Shown here: positions 1 to 5,906 of the stretch, piece by piece
Layout: every line of letters starts with the position of its first letter
How positions within the stretch are numbered: position 1 is the stretch's first letter
Source: Bacillota bacterium
GTDB taxonomy: Bacteria > Bacillota > Clostridia > Clostridiales > Clostridiaceae
Length of the DNA: 5,906 nt
Direction: 5' to 3'
Assembly: GCA_023440105.1 (NCBI GenBank)
Contig: JAEXSY010000315.1
Span: forward strand, 1-5,906
Made by a program: the position numbers and the translations under genes
Notes under the pieces: model-generated
Database searches by the model: none
Seen by the model: only the letters and a program-made list of their open reading frames with translations
What the model was told of the DNA's origin: nothing

Positions 1-984
1 AGCTATGACTACGGTGATTTAGTCCCTGGGAGAATAACTGCAGTCCATAGAGGAAGCTATGAATTAGTATCCGCCTTAGGCTTTACCAGTGGAATTCTAA
101 AGAGCAGCATATATTATAACATTAATCAAGAAGAGCTTTATCCTACCGTAGGAGACTATGTTCTTTTTCACTATAATCCTTATGGAGAATCACTAATTAC
201 TGAAACTCTTCCAAGAAAGTCCTGCTTTACCAGAAGGGATCCCGATAAGGGTAGAGGTGAGCAGGCTATAGCTGCTAACTTTGATTATGTTTTTATTGTC
301 ACCTCTCTAAATCATGACTTCAATCCAAAAAGATTAGAGAGGTATGTTACAGAAGCTTGGCAGAGTGGAGGCAACCCAGTTATAGTATTAACGAAGGCAG
401 ATATAAAGCCGTCATTTCAGGAAGAAATTAACACTACAGCTACAATTGCACCCGGTGTTCCATTGTATGCAATAAGTACCTTTACAGGTTATGGATTAGG
501 TGAGCTTTCCTCTCTTCTCAATCCAGGAAATACCATTGTTCTTCTAGGCTCTTCTGGCGTTGGAAAATCCAGCCTTGTAAACGCCTTAGCTGGTGAAGAG
601 CTTATGAAAGTTAGCTGCATCAGGGAGGATGATTCAAAAGGCAGGCATACTACTACCCATCGCCAGCTTATATCCCTCTCAAAAGGTGTAACGGTTATCG
701 ATACTCCAGGTATGAGAAGCCTTGGAATGTGGGATGTTTCCAAAGGGTTGAGTGAAACCTTTATAGAAATCCAGGAGCTCATAAATCAATGTAAATTCAG
801 TGATTGTACTCATACTAGTGAACCTGGCTGTGCGATCAAAGAAGCACTTTCTACAGGAGCTCTTTCTGAAGATAGATATTTAAGCTATATAAAATTAAAG
901 AAGGAAGCTCGCTTCATAGAGCGTAAAGAAAATAGTCAAAAAAGAAAGCTCAAGACTGCAAATAAAAAGAGAAACTTTAAATAA
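1..984 (+). CDS. rsgA: Ribosome small-subunit-dependent GTPase A (RsgA/YjeQ/YloQ family), 5'-truncated by window edge
   Basis: The frame is open from base 1 to a TAA stop at 982-984, giving 327 visible residues; the start codon is outside the window, with perhaps 20-35 residues missing by comparison with the long family form. In the family, RsgA is a cytoplasmic GTPase that binds the 30S subunit late in assembly and leaves on GTP hydrolysis. Visible order: N-terminal OB-fold (about 1-75), then the circularly permuted G domain with G4 TKAD (131-134), G5-like ISTFTGYGLGEL (158-169), P-loop GSSGVGKS (183-190), GRHTTTHR switch I/G2 (214-221) and G3 DTPG (234-237). A C-terminal zinc-binding motif C-x4-C-x-H-x5-C (264-277) follows, then a strongly Lys/Arg-rich tail. 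The G4-G5-G1-G2-G3 order plus the zinc motif is diagnostic of RsgA. G4 is TKAD rather than the textbook NKxD. The gene ends at a terminator facing a convergent operon, so it is the last gene of its transcript. An in-frame TTG at 463 is internal, not a start. Confidence 0.95.
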   Translation, partial: SYDYGDLVPGRITAVHRGSYELVSALGFTSGILKSSIYYNINQEELYPTVGDYVLFHYNPYGESLITETLPRKSCFTRRDPDKGRGEQAIAANFDYVFIVTSLNHDFNPKRLERYVTEAWQSGGNPVIVLTKADIKPSFQEEINTTATIAPGVPLYAISTFTGYGLGELSSLLNPGNTIVLLGSSGVGKSSLVNALAGEELMKVSCIREDDSKGRHTTTHRQLISLSKGVTVIDTPGMRSLGMWDVSKGLSETFIEIQELINQCKFSDCTHTSEPGCAIKEALSTGALSEDRYLSYIKLKKEARFIERKENSQKRKLKTANKKRNFK

Positions 985-987
985 ACA

Positions 988-1009
988 AGGAGGACCAGCC
1001 GGTCCTCCT
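988..1009. terminator. Hairpin between convergent rsgA and ABC permease genes, probable bidirectional terminator
   Basis: A 9-bp perfect stem (AAGGAGGACC-type arm, pairing 988-996 with 1001-1009) closes a 4-nt loop AGCC. It begins 3 bases after the rsgA stop. On the plus strand it is followed by the T-rich CATTTATTCTTTCT; on the minus strand by TTGTTTATTTAAA. Neither tail is a pure T-run, so efficiency is uncertain. The minus-strand permease stop codon (TGA, 1011-1009) touches the stem, so the two convergent genes share this one compact element. The AGGAGG inside the stem resembles a ribosome binding site but no start codon follows it at suitable spacing. Confidence 0.75.
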
Positions 1010-1863
1010 CATTTATTCTTTCTAGAAATACTCAATATAGCTAGTAGGTAAAATACCACAGCAGTTATAATTAAAAAGGATATCTGTAACCCTGGGGTTA
1101 AAACCTTATCACCTACCTTATAAACCACTCCTAGTTCTAATTTAAACTTCTCAACTTCTTCCAAAGGGATCCCTTTAAAAGTCCCAGAAATGGGAATCTC
1201 CATAAATATCTGTCTAAGTAATGTGCCACTATGGGAAAGAGGAAAAGCCTTTATAAAGGTCTGTACAGAACTAGGTAGTACTCCTATTGGAATATAAATT
1301 CCCATTAGAAAACCCATTAAGGTTCCTACTATGGTACTGGCTGTAGCAAAGGAGTTATTAGTCTTAAACAGGCTTACCATAAAAAATATCATTGAGCTAG
1401 AGGCTAATACACTTATAAGTATAACCCCTATAGCTTGGATAATTTTTTCAAAAGGTAAAAATTCACCACCACTAATAACTATATAAATTTCTGCTAGAAA
1501 AAAGGTTAGTAGGCTCATTATCACCCCTACCATGTAAGAGCTTATTAAGTATCCACCAGCTATCTTGTATCTTTTTAAGGGTGAAGCATATATGTCCTTA
1601 TAGTTCTTTTTAACCTTATCATCCACCATCTGTCCAAAAGCCCCCATAGTAGTTGTTATTGAGGTAACAGCTATAACCCCACCCATTATCCAGCTATCCA
1701 TAAGAAATCGTGCTTCTGGTAAATCTCCAACACCACTTTCTACCTGATCACCTAAAAACAAAATATACAGCCCTATTATTACAAATACACCTAAAAGGGA
1801 AAAGAACACAGAGGTCTTATCTCTGAAATATAATTTTATATTTCTCACAGCTAAATTAAACAT
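1009..1863 (-). CDS. ABC-2 type transporter permease (drug/antibiotic-type exporter)
   Basis: This 284-residue polytopic membrane protein is the transmembrane half of an ABC exporter and presumably acts as a dimer with the ATPase encoded just upstream. Hydrophobic segments lie at about residues 19-38, 58-79, 102-131, 141-166, 171-198 and 258-279, giving six predicted helices, the usual ABC-2 membrane domain layout. A short cytoplasmic N-terminus (RNIKLYFRDKTSVFFSL) matches the family's amphipathic entry segment before helix 1. Between helices 5 and 6 is the characteristic FPLSHSGTLLRQIF stretch (207-220), followed by a roughly 40-residue polar loop. The ATG at 1863-1861 overlaps the ATPase 3' end by 8 bp. 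An AAAGGAG motif inside the ATPase coding sequence lies 10 nt before it, which supports this start and translational coupling. The substrate cannot be read from the sequence; drugs, bacteriocins, lipids or other toxic compounds are all possible for this family. Confidence 0.9.
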   Translation of the reverse strand: MFNLAVRNIKLYFRDKTSVFFSLLGVFVIIGLYILFLGDQVESGVGDLPEARFLMDSWIMGGVIAVTSITTTMGAFGQMVDDKVKKNYKDIYASPLKRYKIAGGYLISSYMVGVIMSLLTFFLAEIYIVISGGEFLPFEKIIQAIGVILISVLASSSMIFFMVSLFKTNNSFATASTIVGTLMGFLMGIYIPIGVLPSSVQTFIKAFPLSHSGTLLRQIFMEIPISGTFKGIPLEEVEKFKLELGVVYKVGDKVLTPGLQISFLIITAVVFYLLAILSISRKNK

Positions 1864-2776
1864 CTTCTCTTATCTCCTTTCCTGTTATATTGATAAATAC
1901 GTCGTTCATGGTTCCATGAATTACTTCGAAGGATTCTATATAAGCTTCCCCTTCCGACACTATAGGTATAGCTTGTCTAGAACTGCCTAGCTTCCCTTCT
2001 ATTATTCCTGATTTATATACATAAGAAATATCATGCCTATTTAACAGCTCTTCTACCTTTTCAATGTTTAAGGGCTTAATCTTAATTAAGTCTGAGCTGT
2101 ATTCATTTCTTAATTCATAAGGAGTTCCTTTTGCCGCTACTTTTCCATGGTCTATGATAGTTATATAATCTGCTTCTGCTGCTTCCTCCATATAATGAGT
2201 TGTTAAAAACACAGTCATACCCTGTTCTATTTGAAGCTTTCTTATGGTTTCCCATACGCTCACCTTTGTCTGAGGGTCAAGACCAGTAGTAGGCTCATCT
2301 AAGAATAAAATCTTTGGGGTATTCACTAGAGCTCTAGCAATATCAGCCCTTCTCCTCTGCCCTCCTGATAGCTTACCATAAGGTCTATCAATAAAATCCA
2401 TAACCTCAGCAGCTTCCGCTGCTCCTTTAATGGCTTTAGCTAAATCTACACTCTTTAAACCATAAAATCTTCCTCTGGTTACTAAATTCTCTCTTACAGT
2501 CAGAAGATTATCCAGTACACCTTCCTGAAATACTACTCCTATTCCTCTTCTTATTTCATCGTCCTCAATTCCCAAAGTCTTTCCATCTATAATTACTTCT
2601 CCTCCATCGGGTTTTAAGAGGGTACAAAGGATATCGATAGTTGTACTCTTCCCTGCGCCATTGGGTCCTAAAAATGCAAATAGCTTTCCTTCCTCTGCAA
2701 AGAAGCTTATCCCTCTTACAGCCTGTACATTACCATAGCTTTTTACAAGATCATGAACCTGTAAAATTTTTCCCAT
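1856..2776 (-). CDS. ABC transporter ATP-binding protein (DrrA-like multidrug/antibiotic exporter ATPase)
   Basis: This 306-residue protein has one complete nucleotide-binding domain and a C-terminal extension. It is expected to bind the cytoplasmic face of the permease encoded downstream and power export by ATP hydrolysis. Visible motifs: Walker A GPNGAGKST (37-45), Q-loop glutamine Q84 in VVFQE, signature LSGGQ (136-140), Walker B ILFLD (156-160) with catalytic E161, D-loop GLD (165-167) and switch histidine H194 in LTTHYMEEA. All catalytic residues are present. The extension (about 225-306) ends in GTMNDVFINITGKEIRED, the DVF-x3-TG ending seen in the DrrA/daunorubicin-resistance-type exporter ATPases. 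That family resemblance suggests efflux but does not identify a drug. The start ATG at 2776 has GGAG 10 nt upstream (2790-2787). It is the first gene of a two-gene operon; its last 8 bp overlap the permease gene. Expression is probably driven from the AT-rich divergent region upstream. Confidence 0.95.
   Translation of the reverse strand: MGKILQVHDLVKSYGNVQAVRGISFFAEEGKLFAFLGPNGAGKSTTIDILCTLLKPDGGEVIIDGKTLGIEDDEIRRGIGVVFQEGVLDNLLTVRENLVTRGRFYGLKSVDLAKAIKGAAEAAEVMDFIDRPYGKLSGGQRRRADIARALVNTPKILFLDEPTTGLDPQTKVSVWETIRKLQIEQGMTVFLTTHYMEEAAEADYITIIDHGKVAAKGTPYELRNEYSSDLIKIKPLNIEKVEELLNRHDISYVYKSGIIEGKLGSSRQAIPIVSEGEAYIESFEVIHGTMNDVFINITGKEIREDV
1874..1880 (-). promoter_or_regulatory. Ribosome binding site of the ABC permease, embedded in the ATPase gene
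   Basis: On the minus strand AAAGGAG is followed by 10 nt and then the permease ATG at 1863. The site lies wholly within the last codons of the ATPase gene, so ribosomes finishing the ATPase reach the permease start directly. This supports coupled synthesis of the two subunits. Confidence 0.7.
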
Positions 2777-2794
2777 AAATCTTCAACTCCAGAC

Positions 2795-2841
2795 ATTATA
2801 TATTAATATTCTAAAGTAATTATATTACAGTTATCATTATA
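2795..2841 (-). promoter_or_regulatory. Candidate promoter region of the ABC exporter operon, with possible operator palindrome
   Basis: Reading the minus strand toward the ATPase gene, there are three perfect TATAAT hexamers: 2841-2836, 2824-2819 and 2800-2795. None has a good TTGACA-like -35 at 16-18 bp, and the region is so AT-rich that chance matches are expected, so the true -10 cannot be chosen. A perfect inverted repeat GTAAT-TAT-ATTAC (2816-2828) covers the middle hexamer, a layout that would suit a repressor site. Location is sound because the region must contain the operon's promoter; the exact elements are inference. Confidence 0.35.
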
Positions 2842-2960
2842 TATATATCTTTTATAATTATTTATCGAATTAATAAATATAAAAACTATATTTATAAACA
2901 ATAATATTTAGTTAATAATAAAATATCAGTTAAATTATTATCAATATTAGTTCACAATTC

Positions 2961-2992
2961 TTCTATTAGAGCTTATTTATGCTTTAATAGAA
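2961..2992 (+). promoter_or_regulatory. Long inverted repeat upstream of the NADH oxidase gene: operator or leader hairpin
   Basis: TTCTATTAGAGC (2961-2972) and GCTTTAATAGAA (2981-2992) are complementary over 12 positions, with one G-T wobble, around an 8-nt spacer TTATTTAT. The outer 8 bp are perfect. The repeat ends 47 bp before the start codon and is not followed by a T-run, so it does not look like a terminator. Two readings are possible. If the -10 is TAGAAT (2988-2993), the palindrome covers the promoter as DNA. If the promoter is TTAATA (2912-2917), an 18-bp spacer and TATTAT (2936-2941), the repeat would be transcribed as a leader hairpin. Both promoter matches are partial. Confidence 0.4.
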
Positions 2993-3025
2993 TTATCTGT
3001 ATTAACCTTATTAAAATTATTGACC

Positions 3026-3032
3026 AAAGGAG
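3026..3032 (+). promoter_or_regulatory. Ribosome binding site of the NADH oxidase gene
   Basis: AAAGGAG sits 7 nt before the ATG at 3040, a near-ideal Firmicutes ribosome binding site. It fixes the start codon, which also gives the expected N-terminal MSKIVVVG nucleotide-binding strand. Confidence 0.85.
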
Positions 3033-3039
3033 ATAGCTT

Positions 3040-4374
3040 ATGAGTAAAATTGTAGTAGTCGGCGTTAATCATGCCGGTACCTCAGCAATTAATACCATAC
3101 TCAATAATTATAAAGGCCATGAGGTAATAGGCATTGATGGTAATTCTAATATTAGCTTTTTAGGTTGCGGAATGGCACTATGGATCGGAAATCAGATCAG
3201 CGGACCAGAAGGTCTATTCTACTCCTCAAAGGAAGACCTAGAGAAAAAAGGAGCTAAAATTCACATTGAAACTAAGGTTACTAAAGTGGATTTTGATAAT
3301 AAGATTATTTATGCCACAGATGATAAAGGTAATTCTATTGAAGAGAGCTATGACAAGCTTATCCTTGCTACAGGCTCACAGCCCATAGTTCCAAATATCA
3401 AAGGAATAAACTTAGAAAATATTCAGCTGGTTAAGCTGTACCAGAATGCTGAAGAAGTAATCGAAAAACTTCACCATAAAGACATTAAGAATATTGTCGT
3501 CGTTGGAGCAGGCTATATTGGTGTTGAGCTAGCCGAAGCCTTTATAAGAAGTGATAAACAGGTTACCCTAGTGGACTTAATGGACACCAGTCTATCAAAC
3601 TATTATGATAGAGAATTCACTGACCTTATGGACAAGAATCTTTCAGACCACGGTATTAAGCTGGCCTATGGTGAAAAGGTTCTGGAATTCCAGGGAACTG
3701 ATAAAGTCAAAAGAGTCATCACAGATAAAGGAAGCTATGATGCGGATATGGTTATTATGGCTATGGGCTTTAAACCTAATAATGAATTAGGGAAGGATAG
3801 AATAAAGCTTTTTAAAAATGGTGCATATATTGTTGATGAACATCAAGAAACTAGTATTAAAGACGTATATGCCATAGGGGATTGTTCAACGGTTTATGAC
3901 AACTCTCAACAGGGTCTAAGCTATATAGCCTTAGCTACTAATGCTGTCCGTTCAGCTATCGTAGCAGCATCAAACGCCGCAGGAGATAAGATTGAGTCAA
4001 TTGGAGTTCAGGGCTCCAATGGCATAAGTATCTTTGGGTTAAACATGACCTCCACTGGCCTTACCTTCGAAAAAGCAAAAAAACAAGGCTATGATGCAGC
4101 CTTTACAGAATATGAGGACCAGATTAAACCTGAATTCATGGTGAATAACAATGAGAAGGTGAAGCTGAGAATAGTATATGATAATACCACTAGAGTAATC
4201 CTCGGTGCCCAAATGGTATCTAAAGCAGATATTTCTTTAGGTATTCATATGTTCTCTCTTGCGATTCAGGAAAAAGTCACAATCGATAAGCTAAAACTAT
4301 TAGATATATTCTTCCTCCCCCACTTTAATAAACCCTATAATTTTATAACCATGGCTGCTCTAAAGGCTAAATAG
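3040..4374 (+). CDS. nox: NADH oxidase, water-forming type (FAD-dependent, single redox cysteine)
   Basis: This 444-residue cytoplasmic flavoenzyme belongs to the pyridine nucleotide-disulfide reductase superfamily. Its text closely follows the streptococcal/enterococcal Nox-2 proteins (about 445-460 residues), which reduce O2 to two H2O with 2 NADH and regenerate NAD+. Visible: N-terminal FAD-binding fold IVVVGVNHAG (4-13) with the family's H11; redox cysteine C43 in SFLGCGMALW (39-48), used as a cysteine-sulfenic acid; ATGS (110-113); NADH-binding GAGYIG (156-161) with acidic D179 at the end of the next strand, which favours NADH over NADPH; second FAD motif TSIKDVYAIGDC (271-282); and a C-terminal dimerisation domain with GVQGSNGIS (322-330) and FFLPHFNKPYN (424-434). 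It seems to lack a short insertion found near residue 120 in streptococcal enzymes. In an anaerobe it would serve mainly for oxygen removal and redox balance. NADH peroxidase or CoA-disulfide reductase are related alternatives, but the SFLGCGMALWIG context favours the oxidase. It is a single-gene unit ending at a strong terminator. Confidence 0.9.
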   Translation: MSKIVVVGVNHAGTSAINTILNNYKGHEVIGIDGNSNISFLGCGMALWIGNQISGPEGLFYSSKEDLEKKGAKIHIETKVTKVDFDNKIIYATDDKGNSIEESYDKLILATGSQPIVPNIKGINLENIQLVKLYQNAEEVIEKLHHKDIKNIVVVGAGYIGVELAEAFIRSDKQVTLVDLMDTSLSNYYDREFTDLMDKNLSDHGIKLAYGEKVLEFQGTDKVKRVITDKGSYDADMVIMAMGFKPNNELGKDRIKLFKNGAYIVDEHQETSIKDVYAIGDCSTVYDNSQQGLSYIALATNAVRSAIVAASNAAGDKIESIGVQGSNGISIFGLNMTSTGLTFEKAKKQGYDAAFTEYEDQIKPEFMVNNNEKVKLRIVYDNTTRVILGAQMVSKADISLGIHMFSLAIQEKVTIDKLKLLDIFFLPHFNKPYNFITMAALKAK

Positions 4375-4378
4375 CTAC

Positions 4379-4404
4379 AAAAAGACCGCTTATGCGGTCT
4401 TTTT
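4379..4404. terminator. Strong intrinsic terminator, bidirectional, between nox and the MATE gene
   Basis: A perfect 11-bp stem (AAAAAGACCGC, 4379-4389, with its complement at 4394-4404) closes a 4-nt TTAT loop. It starts 4 bases after the nox stop. The outer five pairs are A-T, giving a T5 run on the plus strand and, by symmetry, on the minus strand too. It can therefore terminate nox and also the convergent MATE transcript, which ends about 60 bp to the right. The stretch 4405-4462 between it and the MATE stop shows nothing else. Confidence 0.9.
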
Positions 4405-4462
4405 ATCTGTTCTCTTACCTCTTAAAATAATCCCAATATCTGAAATATAAAATTTATAATAT

Positions 4463-5863
4463 TTAAGAATATTCTTCTAAAGCTTCATGGTCTACTATAT
4501 TCTGAAGCCACACACCTTTTTTAACTAATATATAGCCAATTACGCATTTGATTATTTCTATAAGCTGACAAGATAAATATATAGCTACAATATCGAGATT
4601 TGTATATCTAGTCAGAATAAAAGCTAAAGGAATATTAATCATCCAAACATAACCACTATCAAATAAAAAAGTAATTATAGTTTTCCCTCCTGAGCGAAGT
4701 GTAAAATAAGTAGCATGCATAAAGGCATGAAGAGGCATGCATAAAGAAGCAATTACAATAAAGCTGCTGGCTAATCTCTTTACCTCCTCTGTGGTATTGT
4801 AAATTGAAGGAAAAACTGATGAAAGCATGGCCATAATTACTCCAACTATTACACAGATAGATACAGAAAAGAAAATAAGCTTTCTATCTGTATCCCGAGC
4901 TTCCTCCATTTTTCCAGCTCCAAGAAGCTGACCAACTATTACCGATATACTCCCTCCTAAAGCAATAAAAACCACATTAAAAACATTGGAAATTGTTGAC
5001 GCAATATTTAGGCCTCCGATGACAGCAAGTCCCCTGACAGAATAACATTGTGTAAGAGTTGCCATTCCTCCCGACCAAAGAAACTCATTTGCCATTAAAG
5101 GCAACCCTTTTATCAATATTTTACCCGTAAGATCTTTTGGAATTGTAAGACTCCTATAAGCCTCTCTAATAAAAGGAATATCTCTGCTGTTCATATGTGT
5201 CCACACAGCAGTTATGGTAAGTTCAACATATCTAGATATTACTGTAGCAATAGCTGCACCCTCTACTCCTAATTCAGGAAAACCCAGCTTACCAAATATC
5301 AAAATATAATTAAAGAGCAAATTTACAAGAACTGCAGCAAGGCCTGAAGCCATTGGCAATAGAGTTTGTCCCATTTCCCTAAGACTGCTGGTATAGGCTT
5401 GATTGATTGCAAAAGGAATTAGCCCCCAAAGCATTACCCTTATATATTTTTCTCCGTATAATAGGGTCTTAGCTATATCCCCCGTAGAACTTCCTTCGTG
5501 AAGGTAAAGAGAAATTAGGTTACTTCCTAATACAATAAATAACCCAATGGAAATAATAGTTACAAGTAGTACAGAAATAAATTTAAATCTATAAGAGTCT
5601 CTCATCCCCCTGTAATTCTTATTTCCAAAAAACTGAGCACTAAAGATGCTTGCCCCCGAAATTGCCCCAAAAATACTTATATTAAATACAAATATAAGCT
5701 GATTTACTATAGCTACTCCTGACATTTGTTCTGTCCCGATTCTTCCTACCATTATGTTATCAAGAAGGCTTACAAAATTAGTAATACCATTCTGAATTAT
5801 TATAGGCACTGCTATTGCCAATACCATTTTATAAAACTTTTTATCCCCTAAATATTTTTTCAT
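4463..5863 (-). CDS. MATE-family multidrug/toxic-compound efflux transporter
   Basis: This 466-residue protein is a full-length MATE antiporter, a family of about 450-480 residues that exports cationic drugs or metabolites from the cytoplasm using a Na+ or H+ gradient. It has about 12 hydrophobic segments in two six-helix halves, the second half starting near residue 250. Family marks include VSLLDNIMVGRIG (31-43) in helix 1 with D35, the conserved NYILIFGKLGFPELGVEGAAIAT block (185-207), MANEFLWSGG (257-266) with E260 in helix 7, GQLLGAG (311-317) mirroring the first-half AQFFGNKN (76-83), and the FDSGYVWMINIPLAF stretch (401-415) with D402. These acidic residues match positions used for cation coupling in characterised MATE proteins of the NorM/DinF type, by inference. 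The ATG at 5863 has GGAG 5 nt upstream. The gene is monocistronic as far as the window shows. The substrate is unknown, and subfamily assignment is not firm. Confidence 0.93.
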   Translation of the reverse strand: MKKYLGDKKFYKMVLAIAVPIIIQNGITNFVSLLDNIMVGRIGTEQMSGVAIVNQLIFVFNISIFGAISGASIFSAQFFGNKNYRGMRDSYRFKFISVLLVTIISIGLFIVLGSNLISLYLHEGSSTGDIAKTLLYGEKYIRVMLWGLIPFAINQAYTSSLREMGQTLLPMASGLAAVLVNLLFNYILIFGKLGFPELGVEGAAIATVISRYVELTITAVWTHMNSRDIPFIREAYRSLTIPKDLTGKILIKGLPLMANEFLWSGGMATLTQCYSVRGLAVIGGLNIASTISNVFNVVFIALGGSISVIVGQLLGAGKMEEARDTDRKLIFFSVSICVIVGVIMAMLSSVFPSIYNTTEEVKRLASSFIVIASLCMPLHAFMHATYFTLRSGGKTIITFLFDSGYVWMINIPLAFILTRYTNLDIVAIYLSCQLIEIIKCVIGYILVKKGVWLQNIVDHEALEEYS

Positions 5864-5868
5864 AGCAT

Positions 5869-5872
5869 CTCC
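5869..5872 (-). promoter_or_regulatory. Ribosome binding site of the MATE gene
   Basis: On the minus strand ATGGAGATGCT precedes the ATG at 5863; the GGAG core is 5 nt from the start. This short but workable spacing supports the chosen start, and the protein begins with the short charged N-terminus typical of the family. Confidence 0.6.
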
Positions 5873-5897
5873 ATAACTTATTATAGTTTCACCTTTT

Positions 5898-5903
5898 ATT
5901 ATA
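5898..5903 (-). promoter_or_regulatory. Candidate -10 element of the MATE gene promoter
   Basis: A perfect TATAAT on the minus strand would place the transcription start near 5891 and give a leader of roughly 28 nt that includes the ribosome binding site. The matching -35 would lie beyond the window edge, so it cannot be checked. A second TATAAT at 5885-5880 is closer to the gene but would leave almost no leader and is less likely. Confidence 0.4.
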
Positions 5904-5906
5904 CAT

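Larger units (their letters stand above)
2777..3039. other. Divergent AT-rich intergenic region between the ABC operon and the NADH oxidase gene
   Basis: These 263 bp separate two genes transcribed away from each other, so they must hold both promoters. No credible ORF, tRNA or known riboswitch fold was seen. The composition is overwhelmingly A and T, with a short AT run at 2839-2848. Two inverted repeats stand out from the background, at 2816-2828 and at 2961-2992, and are described separately. AGTTAA occurs twice (2910-2915 and 2928-2933) but is too short to call a repeat element. Confidence 0.8.

Noticed and set aside
463..465. TTG as a start for a short GTPase
   Set aside because: The same frame is open back to base 1 and encodes the OB-fold and the G4 motif of RsgA, so the TTG is an internal leucine codon.
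489..782. Open frame of 97 codons on the minus strand
   Set aside because: It lies wholly antisense to the conserved G domain of rsgA and its translation resembles no family; it is a shadow frame.
2910..2954. AGTTAA, AGTTAA and AGTTCA as spaced direct repeats
   Set aside because: The units are 6 bp, unevenly spaced (18 and 21 bp) and sit in highly AT-rich DNA, where such matches are expected by chance.
2951..2957. TTCACAA as half of a Rex (NADH-sensing) operator upstream of nox
   Set aside because: The other half expected about 11 bp upstream is not present (ATCAATA in place of TTGTGAA), so this is a half-site at best.
3020..3025. TTGACC as a -35 element
   Set aside because: It directly abuts the nox ribosome binding site; a promoter there would start transcription inside the gene.
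3605..3790. Open frame of 61 codons on the plus strand
   Set aside because: It lies inside nox in another frame, with no family resemblance or ribosome binding site of note.
4465..4476. Perfect 12-bp palindrome AAGAATATTCTT
   Set aside because: It encodes the last residues and stop of the MATE protein, lies beside no promoter and is readily explained by AT-rich coding sequence.

Overview
The window looks like ordinary chromosomal DNA from a low-GC Gram-positive bacterium, most likely a member of the Clostridia. The signs are AT-rich intergenic DNA, strong AGGAG-type ribosome binding sites, short hairpin terminators with T-tracts, and proteins that read like Clostridia or other Firmicutes family members. 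The genus cannot be fixed from the sequence alone.

Layout, left to right. (1) Positions 1-984 (+) hold the 3' part of an rsgA-type gene, a circularly permuted GTPase of 30S ribosome maturation; its N-terminus lies outside the window. (2) A compact hairpin at 988-1009 separates it from a convergent two-gene ABC exporter operon on the minus strand: ATPase 2776-1856, then permease 1863-1009, overlapping by 8 bp. (3) A very AT-rich divergent intergenic region (2777-3039) carries the presumed promoters of the ABC operon (leftward) and of the next gene (rightward), plus two perfect or near-perfect inverted repeats that could be operators or a leader hairpin. (4) Positions 3040-4374 (+) encode a water-forming-type NADH oxidase of the pyridine nucleotide-disulfide reductase family with one redox cysteine. 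(5) A strong bidirectional terminator (4379-4404) separates it from a convergent MATE-family efflux transporter on the minus strand (5863-4463), whose likely -10 element sits at the right edge of the window.

The genes do not form one pathway. Each is a self-contained unit: ribosome assembly, ABC efflux, oxygen and NADH disposal, and cation-coupled efflux. Only the two ABC genes are clearly co-transcribed. The shared theme, if any, is stress tolerance (drug or toxic-compound export and oxygen reduction). The NADH oxidase and the ABC exporter share a divergent control region, so some shared regulation is possible but unproven.

I found no mobile element, CRISPR array, tRNA or rRNA, and no evidence of a new biological system. 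The observations most worth checking are the long inverted repeat upstream of the NADH oxidase gene, the palindrome over the ABC promoter, and the possibility that this rsgA is a stand-alone second copy.
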